5,473 bases of DNA, from positions 1-5,473 of the forward strand of contig JAMOPZ010000470.1 in NCBI GenBank assembly GCA_027064245.1, given 5' to 3'. The DNA is from Campylobacterales bacterium (GTDB taxonomy: Bacteria > Campylobacterota > Campylobacteria > Campylobacterales > Arcobacteraceae). A program made the translations under genes and the position numbers. The notes below the pieces were generated by a model. The model ran no database searches. It worked only from the letters and a program-made list of their open reading frames with translations, and was not told the DNA's origin. Positions 1 through 5,473 of this stretch are shown here, in pieces; within the stretch, counting starts at the first letter, position 1, and each line of letters begins with the position of its first letter.

Positions 1-746
1 AAAATATCAATATAATTTATAATAGAAAAAATACTGGCTTTGCTTCTGGAAATATGCTAGGTATTCAGTATAGTGATGCGCAATATTATTGTTTTTTAAA
101 TAACGATACGGAAGTTCAAAACGATGTACTTTCAATATTTTATAGTTATGCGCAACAAAATAGTGATTATGCACTTTTAACTGCACAATTATATTTAACA
201 GATGGTTCAAAAACTACATCATTTAAAAAATTTCCTACACTTTTAAATAAATTATTTGGAAATGCATTTGTTAGAATGTTAAATAAAAATGATTTCCCAA
301 GCAATAAAACCAACTTAACAGAACCAACCGATGTTGGTGTGGTTAGTGGTTCTTGTATGTTTTTTGATGCAAAAGTATTTGATAAAATTGGTGGCTTGGA
401 AACACTCTTTTTCTTGTATTGTGAAGAAGAAGATATCAGTAAACGAATCTGGGATGCTGGATATAGAATAAAATTTTTACCAGATGCTAAACTAGTTCAT
501 CATGAAGGGGGAAGTACACAAAGAGACTTAGCCATTGAAAAAGAATACTATATATCATATTTCTTACTACTAGATAAACATTTTGGATTTTGCTCTTCTA
601 AAATCATGAAAGCATTAAGTATTTTCAAGTTATTTAGAAGATCTTTTCGTTCGAGTCAAAACTTTCATATATTTTTATTTCTACTTAGAGGTGCTCCCAT
701 AAAAGAAAGCCTTAGATATAAACAATCTCTAATAAAGAAAAGATAG
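1..746 (+). CDS. GT2 family glycosyltransferase, probable rhamnosyltransferase (5' end missing)
   Basis: Probably transfers a sugar, likely L-rhamnose from dTDP-rhamnose, to a lipid-linked glycan at the cytosolic face of the inner membrane. The frame is open from base 3, giving 247 visible residues. The internal ATG at 54 is not the true start, because the family motif NTGFASGN (visible residues 10-17) lies before it; about 60 N-terminal residues should be missing, judging from the usual ~300-residue length. Seen in order: NNDTEV (about 33-38), the DxD-like nucleotide-sugar/metal site; VSGSCMFF (about 114-121); EEED (about 141-144) followed by the R and AGY of the acceptor/catalytic-base motif; and LVHHEGGST near 165-172. 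This is the WbbL-like COG1216 pattern. The C-terminal tail is basic with aromatic hydrophobic patches, as expected for peripheral membrane binding. Its TAG stop abuts the next gene's ATG, so the two are probably one operon. The GT2 fold is well supported; the sugar is inferred. Confidence 0.88.
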   Translation, partial: NINIIYNRKNTGFASGNMLGIQYSDAQYYCFLNNDTEVQNDVLSIFYSYAQQNSDYALLTAQLYLTDGSKTTSFKKFPTLLNKLFGNAFVRMLNKNDFPSNKTNLTEPTDVGVVSGSCMFFDAKVFDKIGGLETLFFLYCEEEDISKRIWDAGYRIKFLPDAKLVHHEGGSTQRDLAIEKEYYISYFLLLDKHFGFCSSKIMKALSIFKLFRRSFRSSQNFHIFLFLLRGAPIKESLRYKQSLIKKR

Positions 747-1604
747 ATGAAAAAAATAGCACTCATTGTTGTTTTATATAATCCAGATGAACAAGATGTT
801 ACGAATAATATACTTTCATATATAGATGAAGTTGATTTAGTCATTACTATTGATAATTCTGAAGTTTCAAAGCATAAACTACTAGAAAATAAAAAAATAT
901 TGCATATTAAAAACAATGATAATCTAGGCATAGCGAAAGCTCTTAACCAAGGAATACTTAAAGCTAAAGAATTAGACTATAAATATGCTCTTTTAATGGA
1001 CCAAGACAGCTTATTTTTTGATGCTTCAAAAGCTATACCAGAACTTTTATTTGCTCTAAAAGATAAAAACACAAACTTTATGGCTTCGTCTCTCATAATA
1101 AATGCTGGCATAGAACCTATAAGTAAAAAAGATAGATTAACATATGTTGAAAGTTGTATCACTTCTGGTACAATGATTGATTTAAAAAAAACAGATAAAG
1201 TTGGTTTACACGATGAAAAACTATTTATAGACTATGTTGATTTTGATTACTGCTTAAGAGCTGAAAACATGGGCTATACGATAGTTAAAGCAAATAATTC
1301 AACTTTAAAGCATCAAATAGGTGATAGTAAAAAATCTTCATTATGGTTTTTTCCATTTTATAAGACCTACACAACAAACCATTCTCCGATTCGTCGTTAT
1401 TATAGATGGAGAAATGCTATATATATATGGAAGAAATTTAAAAGTACTCATCCAAAATGGGTTAAAAAAAATAAAAAGCAAACCTTTAGTGATTTAAAAA
1501 AAATTATACTATTTGAAGATAACAAACTGAAAAAAATAAAAGCTATTGTTCAAGCTTTTAAAGATGCTAAAAAAAATATTTATGGGAAGAAAAAAGAGAT
1601 TTAA
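747..1604 (+). CDS. GT2 family rhamnosyltransferase (RfbF-like)
   Basis: Predicted to transfer rhamnose (or a related deoxyhexose) onto a growing surface polysaccharide in the cytoplasm. The 285-residue length is normal for the family. Motifs seen: the GT-A N-terminal strand ALIVVLYNP (5-13); NDNLGIAKALNQG (57-69), the conserved N.GIA.A.N.G segment; LMDQDS (83-88), the DxD-type metal/nucleotide-sugar site in the form typical of dTDP-rhamnosyltransferases; TSGTMID (139-145); FIDYVDFDYCLRA (160-172), the acidic catalytic-base region; H189; and NHSPIRRYYRWRN (211-223), a C-terminal signature of RfbF-like enzymes. The last 60 residues are very lysine-rich, which may promote membrane contact. The ATG follows the upstream TAG with no gap and has only a weak purine-rich stretch in place of a Shine-Dalgarno site, so translation is probably coupled to the upstream gene. 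Its stop is five bases from the stop of the opposing gene. The family call is strong; the exact sugar and linkage are not readable. Confidence 0.9.
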   Translation: MKKIALIVVLYNPDEQDVTNNILSYIDEVDLVITIDNSEVSKHKLLENKKILHIKNNDNLGIAKALNQGILKAKELDYKYALLMDQDSLFFDASKAIPELLFALKDKNTNFMASSLIINAGIEPISKKDRLTYVESCITSGTMIDLKKTDKVGLHDEKLFIDYVDFDYCLRAENMGYTIVKANNSTLKHQIGDSKKSSLWFFPFYKTYTTNHSPIRRYYRWRNAIYIWKKFKSTHPKWVKKNKKQTFSDLKKIILFEDNKLKKIKAIVQAFKDAKKNIYGKKKEI

Positions 1605-1622
1605 TTATACTAATGAGTATTT
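1605..1622. terminator. Short inverted repeat at a convergent gene junction, possible weak bidirectional terminator
   Basis: A perfect 5-bp inverted repeat ATACT/AGTAT (1607-1611 and 1616-1620) with a 4-base loop sits exactly where the two convergent genes end, and includes the TAG of the minus-strand gene. On the minus strand the transcript reaches a T-run at about 1590-1595, roughly ten bases past the stem; on the plus strand there is a short T-run from 1630. The stem is A/T-rich and short, so it would be weak as an intrinsic terminator. It is symmetric and well placed, but such small repeats arise often by chance at this base composition. Confidence 0.25.
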
Positions 1623-2428
1623 AAGCCCATTTTACATATAAATCTACCTTCATCCCTATGTCTTGCCATTCTTTGAAGTTGCATTGTAGGATTACCTCTA
1701 TCATGTGCTTTATGATAAAGATGAAACATTACCGCAGCATTATTACATGATTTAACAGTAATTCCAGCAGCTTTAAATCTCCAATCAAAATCCATATCAT
1801 CAGGAATCGCTGTTTCTCCATAACTCTCATCAAAGCCATTGATCATAACCATATCACTTTTAAAACATGAAAAATTACAACCAAGTATACTAGTATTTCT
1901 TTTTCTATTTTTTAAAAATATAGCATATAAAAATCCTTTTGGATTTAAATATATACCTTGTTCAAAACGTGTTTCTTTATCAAACATTTGCCAAAAATTA
2001 TAAAGTATAAAATTATGAAGATATTTTTTCACATCCATCTTATAATTACGTAATAATTTTGTTTGTTTTTCATCTAAATTAAATCTTCGACCTGACAATG
2101 CATGATTTCTTTCACTAAGATAAACATGAGATTCTATAAAATTTGGAGCTAACAAACAATCACCATCTATAAATATAATATATTCACCAGTACTAGCTAA
2201 TACACCATTATTTTGAGATCTTGATTTTCTAACTCCTAAATCTTCTTGTGATGTATGTACACATTTAATATCTTTTATGGAGTCAATATACTCTTTCATA
2301 TCTTCATTTTGAGCATCTTCTACAATAACCGCTTCAAAATTTGTATAAGTTTGTATTTTTAAAGACTGTATAATTAAATCCAATGCTACAATATCTTTAT
2401 AGACAGAAATAATCACACTTACTTTCAT
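1610..2428 (-). CDS. GT2 family glycosyltransferase with galactosyltransferase-type C-terminal domain
   Basis: Probably adds a hexose or N-acetylhexosamine to a surface glycan. The 272 residues start with the GT-A nucleotide-binding strand MKVSVIISVYKD, continue through a conserved LGVRKSRSQNNGVLAS segment (64-79), and have FIDGDCL (86-92) as the DxD metal/nucleotide-sugar site. GCNFSCFKSDMVMINGFDESY (183-203) plus PDDMDFDWRFKAAG (209-222) match the Glyco_transf_7C type domain, where the acidic pair is usually ED; here it is DD, preceded by AIP instead of the common WG. A conserved MFHLYHKAHDR stretch follows (234-244), and the C-terminus FICKMGL resembles family ends. The ATG is supported by AGGA seven bases upstream and an extended -10 promoter, so this gene appears to be transcribed alone, against both neighbours. 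The family is secure; the donor sugar is unknown. Confidence 0.88.
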   Translation of the reverse strand: MKVSVIISVYKDIVALDLIIQSLKIQTYTNFEAVIVEDAQNEDMKEYIDSIKDIKCVHTSQEDLGVRKSRSQNNGVLASTGEYIIFIDGDCLLAPNFIESHVYLSERNHALSGRRFNLDEKQTKLLRNYKMDVKKYLHNFILYNFWQMFDKETRFEQGIYLNPKGFLYAIFLKNRKRNTSILGCNFSCFKSDMVMINGFDESYGETAIPDDMDFDWRFKAAGITVKSCNNAAVMFHLYHKAHDRGNPTMQLQRMARHRDEGRFICKMGLNTH

Positions 2429-2435
2429 ATTTTAA

Positions 2436-2439
2436 TCCT
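2436..2439 (-). promoter_or_regulatory. Ribosome binding site for the 1610-2428 gene
   Basis: AGGA on the minus strand lies seven bases upstream of the ATG at 2428, an ideal spacing. It fixes the start, which also coincides with the expected first strand of the GT-A fold. Confidence 0.7.
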
Positions 2440-2460
2440 AATATATATTTTTAATGCGAA

Positions 2461-2490
2461 ATTATATCATACTAAGCTATTATTAGTTAA
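2461..2490 (-). promoter_or_regulatory. Sigma-70-type extended -10 promoter driving the 1610-2428 gene
   Basis: Read on the minus strand, TGATATAAT (2469 down to 2461) is a perfect extended -10 element (TG, one base, TATAAT). A -35-like TTAACT (2490 down to 2485) lies 18 bases upstream. Transcription would start near 2454, giving a leader of about 25 bases that contains the AGGA site. This is the best promoter visible in the window. Confidence 0.6.
2478..2483 (+). promoter_or_regulatory. Possible -10 element for the 2510-3661 glycosyltransferase gene
   Basis: TATTAT, a 5/6 match to TATAAT, lies on the plus strand with T-rich sequence upstream (2441-2452) and no convincing -35. A start near 2490 would leave a leader of about 20 bases before the TTG codon. 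The gene needs a promoter here because the upstream gene runs the other way, but in such AT-rich sequence the exact element is uncertain. Confidence 0.3.
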
Positions 2491-2499
2491 TTATTTAAA

Positions 2500-2504
2500 A
2501 GGAA
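2500..2504 (+). promoter_or_regulatory. Ribosome binding site supporting a TTG start
   Basis: AGGAA five bases before TTG at 2510 marks that codon as the start. The first in-frame ATG is residue 16, inside the conserved GGMERV motif, so it is too late to be the start. Confidence 0.7.
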
Positions 2505-2509
2505 TATAT

Positions 2510-3661
2510 TTGCGTATTGCCATAGTAGTTCGAAGTCTTAAAATTGGAGGAATGGAAAGAGTAGCAGTAAATTTAGCTGAATCATTTTTAGAAAATGAAC
2601 ATGAAGCTCATCTAATATACTTTAAAAACAAAAATAAAGCTTTCTCTCCAAATAAAGGAGTAAAGCTCCATCATTTTGATTTAGAAAAAGGACTGCAATT
2701 AACAATTATAGGTATATTTTTACATATATTTTCAAAATGGTTTAATATTTTATTTAGAAGAACATATTTTTTCTGGCAAGGTCTTTTTTTAGCACCTGTA
2801 TTTAAATATAAATTATGGAGACTAGAAAGAACTTATGGCAAATTTGATTTAATTATTATAAGAGGTCATGGTACATTTGAATTTACTTGGCCATTAAGAG
2901 ATAAAAGAATTATCCAAATGATAGAAAGTATGTTTATTCAAACTTCAAATAAACTAGCAAGATTTAATATAAAATGTTTATATACAAATAAACATTTAGC
3001 CTGCGTATCATCAGGTGTTGAGGAAGAAGTTCATAAGGTCTTAAATAAATTAAATATAAAAACACGCAGCGTTAATGTGATAACAAATCCCATTGATATA
3101 AATTCAATTAAAAAAAATTCCAAAGAGTTTATACCAGATATAAATGAAAAATATATAGTTAATGTTGGGAGATTGGAACACAATAAAAATCAACCACTCT
3201 TAATTGATGCTTATCACTACGCTAAAAATCATCTCAATTTAAAACATAAACTTGTTCTTATCGGTGATGGTAATTATAGGAAACGAATAGAAGAACAAAT
3301 AAAAGATTTAAATCTTGAAAGCGATATTATATTATTAGGTTTTTTATCAAACCCATATCCTTGGCTTAAATATGCAGATTTATTTGCTTTTACATCTCAT
3401 GCAGAAGGTCTTGGATATGTACTTCTTGAAGCACTTGCATGTGAAACAAAAGTAGTATCTACAAATGGAAGGGGTGGCATAAAAGATGTTATGAAAGATG
3501 AGCTTAGTATATATTTAAGTAATTTTGACAAAGTAGAATTTGCGCAAAAGATGATGCTAGCACTTAATGATGATAAAAAAATAAATTTTGAGGCAGCTTT
3601 AGAAGATTTCTCACCTAAAAGTATTGTAAATAAATATATTAGAACTTATTTAAGCAAGTAA
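2510..3661 (+). CDS. GT4 family glycosyltransferase (TTG start)
   Basis: A retaining GT-B glycosyltransferase that would use a nucleotide sugar to extend a lipid-linked glycan at the inner membrane. Its 383 residues are normal for GT4. The N-terminal Rossmann domain opens with RIAIVVRSLKIGGMERV (2-18), the acceptor-side G-G-x-E-R loop. Residues 62-112 are rich in aromatic, hydrophobic and basic residues, suggesting membrane association. The C-terminal domain shows VNVGRLEHNKNQ (217-228), LVLIGDGNYR (248-257), ILLGFLSNPYPWLKYADLF (274-292) and the donor-binding EX7E motif with E299 and E307 in AEGLGYVLLEALAC. The organisation resembles PglH/WbdP-type enzymes, but no specific substrate is assignable. 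The TTG start is set by an AGGAA site and the position of GGMER. The 3' end overlaps the opposing deacetylase gene by 12 bp. It sits alone on its strand, between two minus-strand genes. Confidence 0.9.
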   Translation: MRIAIVVRSLKIGGMERVAVNLAESFLENEHEAHLIYFKNKNKAFSPNKGVKLHHFDLEKGLQLTIIGIFLHIFSKWFNILFRRTYFFWQGLFLAPVFKYKLWRLERTYGKFDLIIIRGHGTFEFTWPLRDKRIIQMIESMFIQTSNKLARFNIKCLYTNKHLACVSSGVEEEVHKVLNKLNIKTRSVNVITNPIDINSIKKNSKEFIPDINEKYIVNVGRLEHNKNQPLLIDAYHYAKNHLNLKHKLVLIGDGNYRKRIEEQIKDLNLESDIILLGFLSNPYPWLKYADLFAFTSHAEGLGYVLLEALACETKVVSTNGRGGIKDVMKDELSIYLSNFDKVEFAQKMMLALNDDKKINFEAALEDFSPKSIVNKYIRTYLSK

Positions 3662-4984
3662 AAGCTTATCAATATTTTTTATATCTACCACAAAGAATAG
3701 TTCATTTGATCTAACACTACGAGAAAAATAATCTAATCTTTTTCCATATATTTTATTGATTATATTTTTAAACACCCTATTTAAAATAGTTATGTTTTTA
3801 TTCCAAGGAAAAAATATTCTTAAAACATTCATTCCTTCTAAAGCAACTTTTTTTTCAATTTGTTTGCTTTTATCTAATTCAAATGAGTATATAGAGTCAA
3901 ACTCCAACTCTTCGCTAAAATTTGGAGGTAATGATATACTAGAATTTTCTAATCCATATGGATATGATTCACTTAATATATGATGATTTGTATATAAAAG
4001 TAATTTACCTTCTTTAATATTCAATGATTTTATAGCTTCTAGAACTGCCCATGTAGAGTATTTATGGTCTGGATGGGTATCTATCATTGGAAATGGCAAA
4101 ACAAAAGTATCTGCTTTAATCTTTTGTAATGAATATTTTAAATCTTCAACTAATGAATTCCAACTTGATTCATATGAATCTCTAATAAGCGCACTATGAT
4201 TAATATCCCTAAACAATTTCATATTTTGAATTGAGCTAATTCTAGATTTAATTATATCATTTTGATTATTATACATATCATTTAATGTATCTCCAAAATA
4301 ACTATAATTTATACAGTTATTAGCTTTTACTCCAGCTAACAAAGGTATACTTAAACTATTTATTACTCTTGCTTTACCTTTAAGTATAGCTTGTTCATCA
4401 AGTTCTAAATCTAAGCCTTGATAAATTGTTTTTCCACTTTCGGATGCAGACACAGTAACTATATATGTATTTTTACTACTACTGTATAAACCATACGCAG
4501 CAATTTCAGCATCATCTGGATGTGGCGCTATAATACAAACATTTTCATCTAAATCTATTTCATTATTAAAAAGAAATAACTTACAGTTTTGTTTAATAAT
4601 ATTACAATTATTAGTCTCTAAATTTATTTTATTTTCAAAATCAATACACTTTGGAATATTTAAATAACGCTTCCCTTTTGCTCCATATTCAAAATATTGA
4701 TAAAATTTATTTTCACCTTGTTTTATGATTATATATGGTTGTTTTATTTCTCCAAGTAATGTTGATGCTATATGAATTTCTAACATACCAGTATCATATT
4801 TTACATCTTTTATAGAATTTATTATTTTTTTGTTCTGAATATTTATATCAAATACTTCATCTGCAGATCTCATATCATATATATAATCTTTTTTTACATC
4901 GTAATTATATAAGGCTTTACGCTTTTTTATTAAAAATAATATTATAAGCAACGATATAATAAATAATATAAAAATACCAATCAT
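3650..4984 (-). CDS. Membrane-anchored PIG-L/LmbE family N-deacetylase
   Basis: Probably a zinc-dependent deacetylase that removes the N-acetyl group from a GlcNAc-like sugar. The 444 residues have three parts. Residues 2-19 form one hydrophobic helix followed by KKRK, so by the positive-inside rule the rest should face the cytosol. Residues about 25-145 form a likely beta-rich region that I do not recognise. The catalytic domain begins with IIAPHPDDAEIAAYG (151-165), where H155 and D158 match the zinc ligands and D157 the general base of MshB-type enzymes. The second motif THPDHKYS (303-310) supplies H304 and the third zinc ligand H307. The family core is about 230-300 residues, so the N-terminal 145 are extra. 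AGGAA eight bases before the ATG, inside the end of the upstream GT4 gene, and the TAG/ATG abutment indicate an operon with that gene. The family call is strong; the substrate is inferred. Confidence 0.88.
   Translation of the reverse strand: MIGIFILFIISLLIILFLIKKRKALYNYDVKKDYIYDMRSADEVFDINIQNKKIINSIKDVKYDTGMLEIHIASTLLGEIKQPYIIIKQGENKFYQYFEYGAKGKRYLNIPKCIDFENKINLETNNCNIIKQNCKLFLFNNEIDLDENVCIIAPHPDDAEIAAYGLYSSSKNTYIVTVSASESGKTIYQGLDLELDEQAILKGKARVINSLSIPLLAGVKANNCINYSYFGDTLNDMYNNQNDIIKSRISSIQNMKLFRDINHSALIRDSYESSWNSLVEDLKYSLQKIKADTFVLPFPMIDTHPDHKYSTWAVLEAIKSLNIKEGKLLLYTNHHILSESYPYGLENSSISLPPNFSEELEFDSIYSFELDKSKQIEKKVALEGMNVLRIFFPWNKNITILNRVFKNIINKIYGKRLDYFSRSVRSNELFFVVDIKNIDKLLLA
3651..3668 (+). 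terminator. Weak stem-loop across the convergent overlap, possible terminator
   Basis: TAAGC (3651-3655) and GCTTA (3664-3668) can pair around an 8-base loop that contains the stop codon of the plus-strand gene. TAT plus a run of six T follows about five bases later on the plus strand. The stem is only 5 bp, so termination would be weak. On the minus strand no T-run follows. Confidence 0.2.
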
Positions 4985-5473
4985 CTAAATTGTTCCTATT
5001 ATGTCGGACAACTTCTCAAACTGTTTAACATTAGAAAACTTATCTTCAGCCTTAGCTCTTCCAGCTTTGGCAAGTTTATTTTTAAATTCACTATCACTAT
5101 ATAAAACTTCTATTTTCTCAGCTAGATTTTTAGAGTTTTGATTTTCAAATAGTAAACCTGTTTTTTTATCATCAATAATTTCTAAAACACCACAAGTATT
5201 AGCTCCAATAACCACAGTTTCAACCTGCATTGCCTCTATACTCACAAGTCCAAAAGTTTCACATTTACTAGCCATTATAACAGCATCACAAGCTTGCATA
5301 AAACGATGTGGATTTTTTTCAAAACCTAGAAAGTGAAAATTATTTTCAAGATTTTTAACTTTTACATCTTCTTTTAGTTTTTCTAAGTAAGCCTCATCCA
5401 TAGCATGACCAACTATATATGCTTGGATATCTAGCCCCTTTTTAACTAAAATGTCCATAGCTTCAAGAAGTAA
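4985..5473 (-). CDS. GT4 family glycosyltransferase, C-terminal domain (5' end missing)
   Basis: The C-terminal, donor-binding half of a GT-B glycosyltransferase. The frame stays open to the window edge, adding LLLEA before the internal Met at 5458, and this joins into the conserved L.EA...L...G.....IVG pattern. That Met is therefore not the start, and roughly 200 N-terminal residues lie to the right. The 162 visible residues show AYIVGHA (about 18-24), FHFLGFEKNPHRFMQACDAVI (about 46-66) and the EX7E motif ETFGLVSIE (about 72-80), whose two glutamates contact the nucleotide sugar. CGVLEIIDDKKTGLLF follows, then a helical tail. No membrane segment is seen in this half. Its TAG abuts the deacetylase ATG, so both are likely co-transcribed and may act in succession. 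Local GC (about 31% by hand count over 5041-5460) is higher than in the start of the deacetylase gene (about 20%). The acceptor domain is unseen, so the substrate cannot be judged. Confidence 0.88.
   Translation of the reverse strand, partial: LLLEAMDILVKKGLDIQAYIVGHAMDEAYLEKLKEDVKVKNLENNFHFLGFEKNPHRFMQACDAVIMASKCETFGLVSIEAMQVETVVIGANTCGVLEIIDDKKTGLLFENQNSKNLAEKIEVLYSDSEFKNKLAKAGRAKAEDKFSNVKQFEKLSDIIGTI
4993..4997 (-). promoter_or_regulatory. Ribosome binding site of the deacetylase gene, inside the upstream gene
   Basis: AGGAA on the minus strand lies eight bases before the ATG at 4984 and within the last codons of the GT4 gene. Together with the directly abutting TAG/ATG it suggests translational coupling. 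Confidence 0.55.

Noticed and set aside
54..56. ATG at 54 as the start of the first GT2 gene.
   Set aside because: The frame is open to base 3 and encodes the conserved NTGFASGN motif just before it, so the gene continues leftward out of the window.
7..210. Minus-strand open frame of 67 codons at the left edge.
   Set aside because: It lies wholly inside the GT2 gene, which has clear family motifs; the antisense product has no recognisable motif.
665..931. Minus-strand open frame of 88 codons across the junction of the first two genes.
   Set aside because: It is antisense to two well-supported glycosyltransferase genes, and its hydrophobic product reflects the reverse complement of Lys/Glu-rich coding sequence.
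977..1162. Minus-strand open frame of 61 codons.
   Set aside because: It is a shadow of the RfbF-like gene with no motif.
1184..1576. Several runs of eight A in the 747-1604 gene (1184-1191, 1464-1471, 1496-1503, 1569-1576) as possible phase-variable slippage tracts.
   Set aside because: Similar A8/T8 runs also occur in the other genes (3110-3117, 3848-3855), they encode ordinary Lys-Lys pairs, all frames are intact, and runs of this length are expected at 70-80% AT. No poly-G/C tract of the kind used for phase variation in Campylobacter is present.
3756..3983. Plus-strand open frame of 75 codons opposite the deacetylase C-terminus.
   Set aside because: It is antisense to the deacetylase frame and has no recognisable domain.
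5456..5458. ATG (minus strand) at 5458 as the start of a short 157-residue protein.
   Set aside because: The frame continues to the edge with residues that fit the GT4 consensus, and 157 residues would be only half a GT-B enzyme. The gene is truncated by the window, not by mutation.
1..5473. Mobile element, CRISPR array, tRNA or other RNA gene.
   Set aside because: No transposase-like frame, repeated spacer pattern, tRNA-like cloverleaf or long direct/inverted repeat was seen; coding sequence fills nearly the whole window.

Overview
The window is an AT-rich (about 20-35% GC in stretches counted by hand) bacterial stretch made entirely of surface-glycan assembly genes. It holds six protein genes: five glycosyltransferases and one PIG-L/LmbE-type sugar N-deacetylase. 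Two of them run off the window edges. The base composition, Lys/Asn/Ile-rich proteins, AGGA-type ribosome binding sites and gene content would suit a member of the Campylobacterota (Arcobacter/Sulfurimonas/Campylobacter-like) or another low-GC Gram-negative. That placement is an inference, because there is no rRNA or housekeeping marker here.

Layout, left to right. Bases 1-746 (+) are the C-terminal part of a GT2 glycosyltransferase resembling WbbL-type rhamnosyltransferases; its start lies to the left. Its TAG stop directly abuts the ATG of a second GT2 enzyme (747-1604, +), which has the signature motifs of the RfbF-like rhamnosyltransferase family. Five bases after that stop lies the stop of a convergent GT2 gene with a galactosyltransferase-type C-terminal domain (1610-2428, -). 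An 81-bp divergent region carries a good extended -10 promoter for the 1610-2428 gene and leads rightward into a GT4 gene with a TTG start (2510-3661, +). This GT4 gene overlaps by 12 bp, tail to tail, a membrane-anchored PIG-L family deacetylase (3650-4984, -). The deacetylase lies downstream of, and directly abuts, a second GT4 gene (4985-5473, -), whose N-terminal half is beyond the right edge.

Taken together this looks like the inside of an O-antigen, capsule or other surface-polysaccharide locus. The two GT2 enzymes at the left would add deoxyhexose (probably rhamnose) residues. The GT2 and GT4 enzymes in the middle would add other sugars. The right-hand GT4/PIG-L pair may add an N-acetylhexosamine and then remove its acetyl group. 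All enzymes would act at the cytosolic face of the inner membrane on a lipid-linked glycan. No polymerase, flippase, nucleotide-sugar synthesis gene, RNA gene, CRISPR array or mobile element is visible.

The direction of transcription switches three times in 5.5 kb, which is unusual for such loci and suggests assembly from separately acquired cassettes. There is no gene-free stretch longer than 81 bp. I do not see a clearly new biological system. The most interesting feature is the coupled GT4 / membrane-anchored deacetylase pair.
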